Origin: an uncultured Treponema sp. | Lineage (GTDB): Bacteria; Spirochaetota; Spirochaetia; Treponematales; Treponemataceae | Length of the DNA: 55,546 bases | NCBI RefSeq assembly: GCF_945873775.1 | Contig: NZ_CAMCEC010000015.1 | Span: 1 to 55,546 of the forward strand | Direction: 5' to 3' | Shown: positions 52,050 through 55,546 of the stretch, piece after piece | How positions within the stretch are numbered: the stretch's first letter is position 1 | Layout: each line of letters opens with the position of its first letter | Position numbers and translations under genes: made by a program | The notes under the pieces: generated by a model | The model's database searches: none | What the model was told of the DNA's origin: nothing | The model's input: the letters and a program-made list of their open reading frames with translations, nothing else

Positions 52050-52607
52050 ATGAATGAAAACGAAAATCTTGGTGAAAAACGTGTTCTTGAAACTTCAGAA
52101 AAAAAAGGACTTCAAATCCGTGACTTGATTCTTGTTGCCGTTTTGCTTGCGGCTGGAGCGGTTCTGAAATTTTTTGTAGGCTCGCTAATTAACATCGGCG
52201 GCATGAAACCAAACTTCATTATCGCAATGTACTGCATGGCGATTGCATTGATTAACGCGAATGTCGCAGCGGCGGCGGTAATCGGAATTCTTGCAGGCGC
52301 AATCTGCCAGTTCTTTCCGGGAACTCCGTACTTGAACTTTGCAAGCGAATTTGCGGGCGCAATCGTGATGTCGCTTCTGATAAAAATTCCGCTTCCTAAG
52401 CTTGGAAAAATCGATTTCAAACCGGCAGTCGCAACTTTGTTCAGCACATTTGTGAGCGGCGGACTTTACACAGTTCTGCTGATTTTTGTGCTCGGCGCAG
52501 ACAAGGCGACACTTGCGGCTTACATTCCGATTGTTCTTTGCACAGCCTGCATTAACGCGGTTCTTGTCCAGCTGCTTTATATTCCGCTGAAAATGACTTT
52601 AAAATAA
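52050..52607 (+). CDS. ECF transporter S component, TrpP-like
   Basis: A 185-aa membrane protein with about five or six helices and the substrate-binding S-component pattern (LILVAVLLAAGAVLKFFVGS, then INIGGMKPNFIIAMYCMAIA, and AGAICQFFPGTPYLNF). The GGMKPN segment resembles TrpP/YhaG tryptophan S components. This gives the substrate idea, but it needs proof. It works with the two EcfA ATPases and EcfT encoded next. The start has AGGAG upstream. The N-terminal extension is hydrophilic and cytoplasmic. Confidence 0.8.
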   Translation: MNENENLGEKRVLETSEKKGLQIRDLILVAVLLAAGAVLKFFVGSLINIGGMKPNFIIAMYCMAIALINANVAAAAVIGILAGAICQFFPGTPYLNFASEFAGAIVMSLLIKIPLPKLGKIDFKPAVATLFSTFVSGGLYTVLLIFVLGADKATLAAYIPIVLCTACINAVLVQLLYIPLKMTLK

Positions 52608-52629
52608 CCTGAAATAATTAGGTGGCAAA

Positions 52630-53472
52630 ATGATAAGCATAGAAAATTTAAGCTTTGCGTACAGCGGAAGTTCAGTTCCTGCGTTGAAAAATATTTCAAT
52701 GGAAATTCAGGACGGCGATTTTGTTGGAATAATCGGAGCATCTGGAGCCGGAAAGACAACACTCAGCTGCGCAATAAACGGAATCATTCCGCACCACTAC
52801 AAAGGCGAATATTACGGAAAAGTCTGCGTAAACGGAAAAGATGTTTTTGAAAACGATCCGTGCAGCATTGCGCTTGAAGTTGGAAGCGTTTTTCAGGACA
52901 TCGACAGCCAGATGACTTGCTCTGTTGTTGAAGATGAAATTCTTTTCGGACTTGAAAACTTCGGAATTCCAAAAGACGAAATCGAAAGTCGGCTTGAGTG
53001 GGCATTAAAAGAAACCGGAATTGAAAATCTCCGCAGCAGAGAAATTTCTGGACTTAGCGGCGGACAAAAACAGAAAACCGCAGTTGCCGCAATTCTCGCG
53101 CTGAAGCCTAAAATTCTTGTGCTTGACGAGCCGACCGGCGAGCTTGACCCGGCATCCAGCAGAAACATTTTCAGAATTCTAAAAGACCTGAATGAATCTT
53201 ACGGAATGACAATTATTGTAATAGAACAAAAAATCATGCTGCTTTGCGAGTTTGCAAAAAAACTTGCCGTGGTTGACAAAGGCTCTTTAAAGTCTTTCGG
53301 AAATATCCGCGATGTTCTAAAAAATTCCGACGAGCTTGCTTTGCTTGGCGTAAATTATCCGCGCGCAGTTGATTTTTACAAAAGCCTTCTTTCACGCAAA
53401 ATGATAACGCCGGAAAAAGAAATTTGTATCGACACAAAAGAAGCCGTTTCGCTTGCAGGAGGACTTTTATGA
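52630..53472 (+). CDS. ECF transporter ATPase A
   Basis: A 280-aa ABC ATPase. It has Walker A IGASGAGKTTLSCA, the Q-loop segment VFQDIDSQMTC, the signature LSGGQKQKTAVAAILAL, and Walker B ILVLDEPTGELDP. It energises the ECF module with the second ATPase. The start at 52630 has a ribosome-binding site (AGGTGG), 22 bp after the S component. Its TGA overlaps the ATG of the second ATPase. Confidence 0.93.
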   Translation: MISIENLSFAYSGSSVPALKNISMEIQDGDFVGIIGASGAGKTTLSCAINGIIPHHYKGEYYGKVCVNGKDVFENDPCSIALEVGSVFQDIDSQMTCSVVEDEILFGLENFGIPKDEIESRLEWALKETGIENLRSREISGLSGGQKQKTAVAAILALKPKILVLDEPTGELDPASSRNIFRILKDLNESYGMTIIVIEQKIMLLCEFAKKLAVVDKGSLKSFGNIRDVLKNSDELALLGVNYPRAVDFYKSLLSRKMITPEKEICIDTKEAVSLAGGLL

Positions 53473-54296
53473 TTGAATGCGATTCAGTCCGATTCGGCTA
53501 CGGAAAAACAAAAGATGCCGAGCTTATTCACGGAATTTCACTTTCAATAGAAGACGGAGAATTTGTCGCGCTCACAGGAGAAAACGGAGCCGGAAAATCA
53601 ACATTCAGCAAACTTCTTGCGGGAATCTTAAAGCCTTCCGACGGAAAAATCAGCGTAAACGGAATCGACACAAAAAAAGCGAAAAACAGCGTGCTTGCAA
53701 AAAACACTGGCTTTCTTTTTCAAAATCCTGACCGACAGCTTTGCACTTACACAGTCCGGGACGAAATTGCATTTGGGCAGAAAGCTTTGAAAACTGGAAC
53801 TGAAGAAGAAATTTCTAAGCGCACAGAAAAAATTATCGAGCGATTTGGATTCAATCCGGATGAAGCGCCATTTTCACTTAGCCGAGGACAAAGGCAGCGG
53901 CTCGCATTGGCTTCGATTATCGCAGTCGAACCGAAAGTCATGATTCTTGACGAGCCGACAACCGGGCTTGACTACAAGGAATGCATGGAAATCATGAGCG
54001 CAGTAAAAGAGTTGAACAAAAACGGAACAACTGTAATCATGGTTTGCCACGACATGGAGCTTGTCCTTGACTTTGCACGGCGGATGATTGTTCTTGCCAA
54101 CGGAAAAATCGAGGCGGACGGAAAAACTCTTGAAATAATGCGCAGCAAAAAAATATTGCAGAAAGCGAGCCTGCTTCCTCCGCAGATTATTCAGATTGCG
54201 CTTGAGCTTGAAGAAAAATTTCCTGGCAGATTCAATTTTGAAAACGTCCGCACAGCAGATGAACTTGCCGCAAAAATTCAGGAGGCGATAAAATGA
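53469..54296 (+). CDS. ECF transporter ATPase A'
   Basis: A protein of 275 aa from the ATG at 53469, with AGGAGG upstream and a four-base overlap with the first ATPase. It has Walker A GENGAGKSTFSKLLAG, the Q-loop FLFQNPDRQLCTYTV, the signature LSRGQRQRLALASII, and Walker B MILDEPTTGLDY. The two ATPases are distinct in sequence, so they form the usual heterodimer. It overlaps the EcfT gene (ATGA). Confidence 0.93.
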   Translation: MIECDSVRFGYGKTKDAELIHGISLSIEDGEFVALTGENGAGKSTFSKLLAGILKPSDGKISVNGIDTKKAKNSVLAKNTGFLFQNPDRQLCTYTVRDEIAFGQKALKTGTEEEISKRTEKIIERFGFNPDEAPFSLSRGQRQRLALASIIAVEPKVMILDEPTTGLDYKECMEIMSAVKELNKNGTTVIMVCHDMELVLDFARRMIVLANGKIEADGKTLEIMRSKKILQKASLLPPQIIQIALELEEKFPGRFNFENVRTADELAAKIQEAIK

Positions 54297-55063
54297 AAGG
54301 ACTTGTCGATTACGTTCCGGGAACTTCCGTTTTCCACAAAATGAATCCGGTTTCAAAGCTGATTTTTTCAATGGCGGTTTGCGCGTCGTGCTTTATTTCC
54401 TCGTCCGCTGAAATTCTGGTTCTGCTTCTTGCCGTTGACATTGCGACTGGAATTCTCTGCGGAATTTCAGCAAGGACATTCAGGCTTTTGAAAGGGCTTG
54501 TTAAAATTTCAGTTTTCCTTTTTATTCTTCAGATTTTGATAATAAGAAGCGGAAATGTCGTTTACCAGATTTCGTTTTTGAAAATAACAGACGCCGGGCT
54601 TGCAACTTCGCTGAATCTTGTGCTTAAACTTTGCGGCGCAACTCTTCCGCTTGCCCTGATGCTTTCTGTTACAAAACTTGCCGACCTTTCGAATGCGCTT
54701 GTTGAAAAGCTTCACGTTCCGTACAAATACGCATTCACGCTGACAACTGCAATCCGTTTTATTCCGGTTTTTGCGCAGGAAATGGAAGGAATTCAGGAAG
54801 CCCAGACTTCACGCGGAATCCAGCTGGACACAAAAAATCCGCTGAAAAAACTTGCGCTGATTTTGCCTTTGTGCGCGCCTCTTTTGGTTTCTTCTGTGCG
54901 GAAAACAAGCGGAACAGCAATTGCGGCTGACTTGCGCGGATTCAAACTGCGGACATCCGGCTGCTGCCTAAAAAAATATCCATATAAAGCGCGGGACTTT
55001 GCGTGTTTTGCCGTGTCTTTTGCCATGATTGCGATTAGTATCTTGGAAAAATTTATAAAATGA
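54293..55063 (+). CDS. ecfT: ECF transporter transmembrane coupling protein EcfT
   Basis: A 256-aa integral membrane protein with about five helices and the coupling-helix motifs (IQEAQTSRGIQLDTKN; the Ala-Arg-Gly-type signature as SRG, and later DLRGF). This is the T component that links the ATPases to the S component. The four-gene order S-A-A'-T is a complete dedicated ECF transporter. It ends 77 bp before the first tRNA. Confidence 0.9.
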   Translation: MKGLVDYVPGTSVFHKMNPVSKLIFSMAVCASCFISSSAEILVLLLAVDIATGILCGISARTFRLLKGLVKISVFLFILQILIIRSGNVVYQISFLKITDAGLATSLNLVLKLCGATLPLALMLSVTKLADLSNALVEKLHVPYKYAFTLTTAIRFIPVFAQEMEGIQEAQTSRGIQLDTKNPLKKLALILPLCAPLLVSSVRKTSGTAIAADLRGFKLRTSGCCLKKYPYKARDFACFAVSFAMIAISILEKFIK

Positions 55064-55093
55064 AATTTTTTTCAGAAATTTTGCACTTTCTGC

Positions 55094-55122
55094 TTGACCA
55101 ATGAAAGTAATTCAGATATATT
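55094..55122 (+). promoter_or_regulatory. promoter of the tRNA cluster
   Basis: TTGACC (55094-55099), a 17-bp spacer, TATATT (55117-55122). Transcription would start near 55129, just before tRNA-His. Confidence 0.65.
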
Positions 55123-55140
55123 CTATTTCGTTGATTGCAT

Positions 55141-55213
55141 GGTGCCTGTAGTTCAGGGGTAGAGCGCCAGATTGTGGATCTGGTTGTCGTGGGTTCAAAT
55201 CCCACCAGGCACC
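55141..55213 (+). tRNA. tRNA-His (GTG)
   Basis: Cloverleaf with acceptor GTGCCTG/CAGGCAC and an extra 5' G (55141) opposite C73, the tRNA-His hallmark. Anticodon GTG sits in TTGTGGA and TTCAAAT is the T-loop. CCA is not encoded. Confidence 0.93.
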
Positions 55214-55244
55214 CGGATTCCAACGTGGAGCCGTGCAGCAGGAC

Positions 55245-55318
55245 GCGTTCGTAGCTCAACTGGATAGAGCAGTGGACTTCGAATCCGAAGGTTGCACGTT
55301 CGAGCCGTGTCGGACGCA
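55245..55318 (+). tRNA. tRNA-Arg (TCG)
   Basis: Acceptor GCGTTCG pairs with CGGACGC (one G-T pair). Anticodon TCG lies in the loop CTTCGAA, T-arm GTTCGAG, discriminator A. CCA is not encoded. Confidence 0.9.
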
Positions 55319-55325
55319 TAAAATC

Positions 55326-55398
55326 GGGCGATTAGCTCAGCTGGTAGAGCAACAGACTCTTAATCTGTGGGTCGGGAGTTCGATCCTCCCATCGCTCA
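55326..55398 (+). tRNA. tRNA-Lys (CTT)
   Basis: Acceptor GGGCGAT pairs with ATCGCTC (one G-T). Anticodon CTT is in the loop CTCTTAA, T-arm GTTCGAT. CCA is not encoded. Confidence 0.93.
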
Positions 55399-55437
55399 AA
55401 GGATTTTGAAACACTCTGTGTAGGTCAAAAAATTCAC

Positions 55438-55518
55438 GCGAGAGTGGTGAAATTGGCAGACACGCTAGACTTAGGATCTAGTGCCCTAGGCGTGAGGGTT
55501 CAAGTCCCTCCTTTCGCA
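55438..55518 (+). tRNA. tRNA-Leu (TAG)
   Basis: Class II tRNA. Acceptor GCGAGAG with CTTTCGC, anticodon TAG in loop CTTAGGA, a long variable arm (TGCCCTAGGCGTG) and T-arm GTTCAAG. CCA is not encoded. Confidence 0.92.
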
Positions 55519-55546
55519 TATTTTAATCTTCTTTTTAAATGAAAAG

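Noticed and set aside
55053..55319. 88-aa minus-strand frame across the tRNA-His and tRNA-Arg genes
   Set aside because: Overlaps two well-formed tRNAs; such peptides (with VGFEPTTTRS) are typical false calls from antisense tRNA sequence.
1..55546. CRISPR arrays, complete insertion sequences, integrase or prophage genes
   Set aside because: No regularly spaced direct repeats and no intact transposase or integrase motif were seen on reading through; only possible fragments in the 19.9-20.3 kb leader.

Overview
The window looks like chromosomal DNA of a host-associated or rumen-type spirochaete, most likely Treponema. This is inferred from the A+T-rich composition, gene content and order, and ribosome-binding-site style; no rRNA or species marker is present.

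Layout. (1) 1-20868, minus strand: a variable surface-polysaccharide locus. It starts with a NusG-paralogue antiterminator (LoaP/UpxY/RfaH type) and a long leader containing a near-consensus promoter. It then carries sugar-nucleotide genes (FdtA-like ketoisomerase, FdtB-like aminotransferase), an acyltransferase, glycosyltransferases, a frameshifted Fe-S/F420-type protein, tandem cytidylyltransferases, a Wzx flippase, an SGNH hydrolase, a CatB-like acetyltransferase and a ParA. Four predicted anti-phage modules sit inside it on the same strand: a CBASS-type pair (CD-NTase plus S-4TM effector) behind a duplicated-domain protein; an AvcD-like deaminase behind an unknown 72-aa protein; a DUF262/HEPN pair; and an AAA ATPase/DUF3226 TOPRIM pair. 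Three simple repeats look able to switch surface genes: two G8 tracts and one TA repeat. One G tract puts the SGNH gene out of frame. The other decides whether the two cytidylyltransferases are separate or one polypeptide.

(2) 20883-28182, minus strand: an RND efflux operon (tandem-HTH TetR regulator, TolC, adaptor, AcrB-type pump, PII-like protein) with a promoter, a palindromic operator candidate and a terminator.

(3) 28321-41051: housekeeping genes. These are two pseudouridine synthases, a YggS protein, RsmA, a short ComEC, a HEAT-like secreted protein, a PilZ protein, a CPBP protease, threonine synthase, a cytidylate-kinase-like protein, YicC and MurC.

(4) 41125-45012: xylose catabolism (xylB-xylA) with a divergent AraC regulator. 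(5) 45015-51907, minus strand: ankyrin protein, murG, cvpA, a DNA polymerase III delta'-like gene, an NtrB/NtrC-type pair and a J-domain protein. (6) 51986-55063, plus strand: a complete ECF transporter operon (TrpP-like S, A, A', T). (7) 55094-55518: a tRNA cluster (His, Arg, Leu and Lys).

The most interesting reading is that the polysaccharide operon is a combined phage-facing locus. Its surface-structure genes look phase-variable, several intracellular abortive-infection modules lie within it, and an antiterminator heads it. Functional calls are from recognised motifs in the translations; no database search was run.
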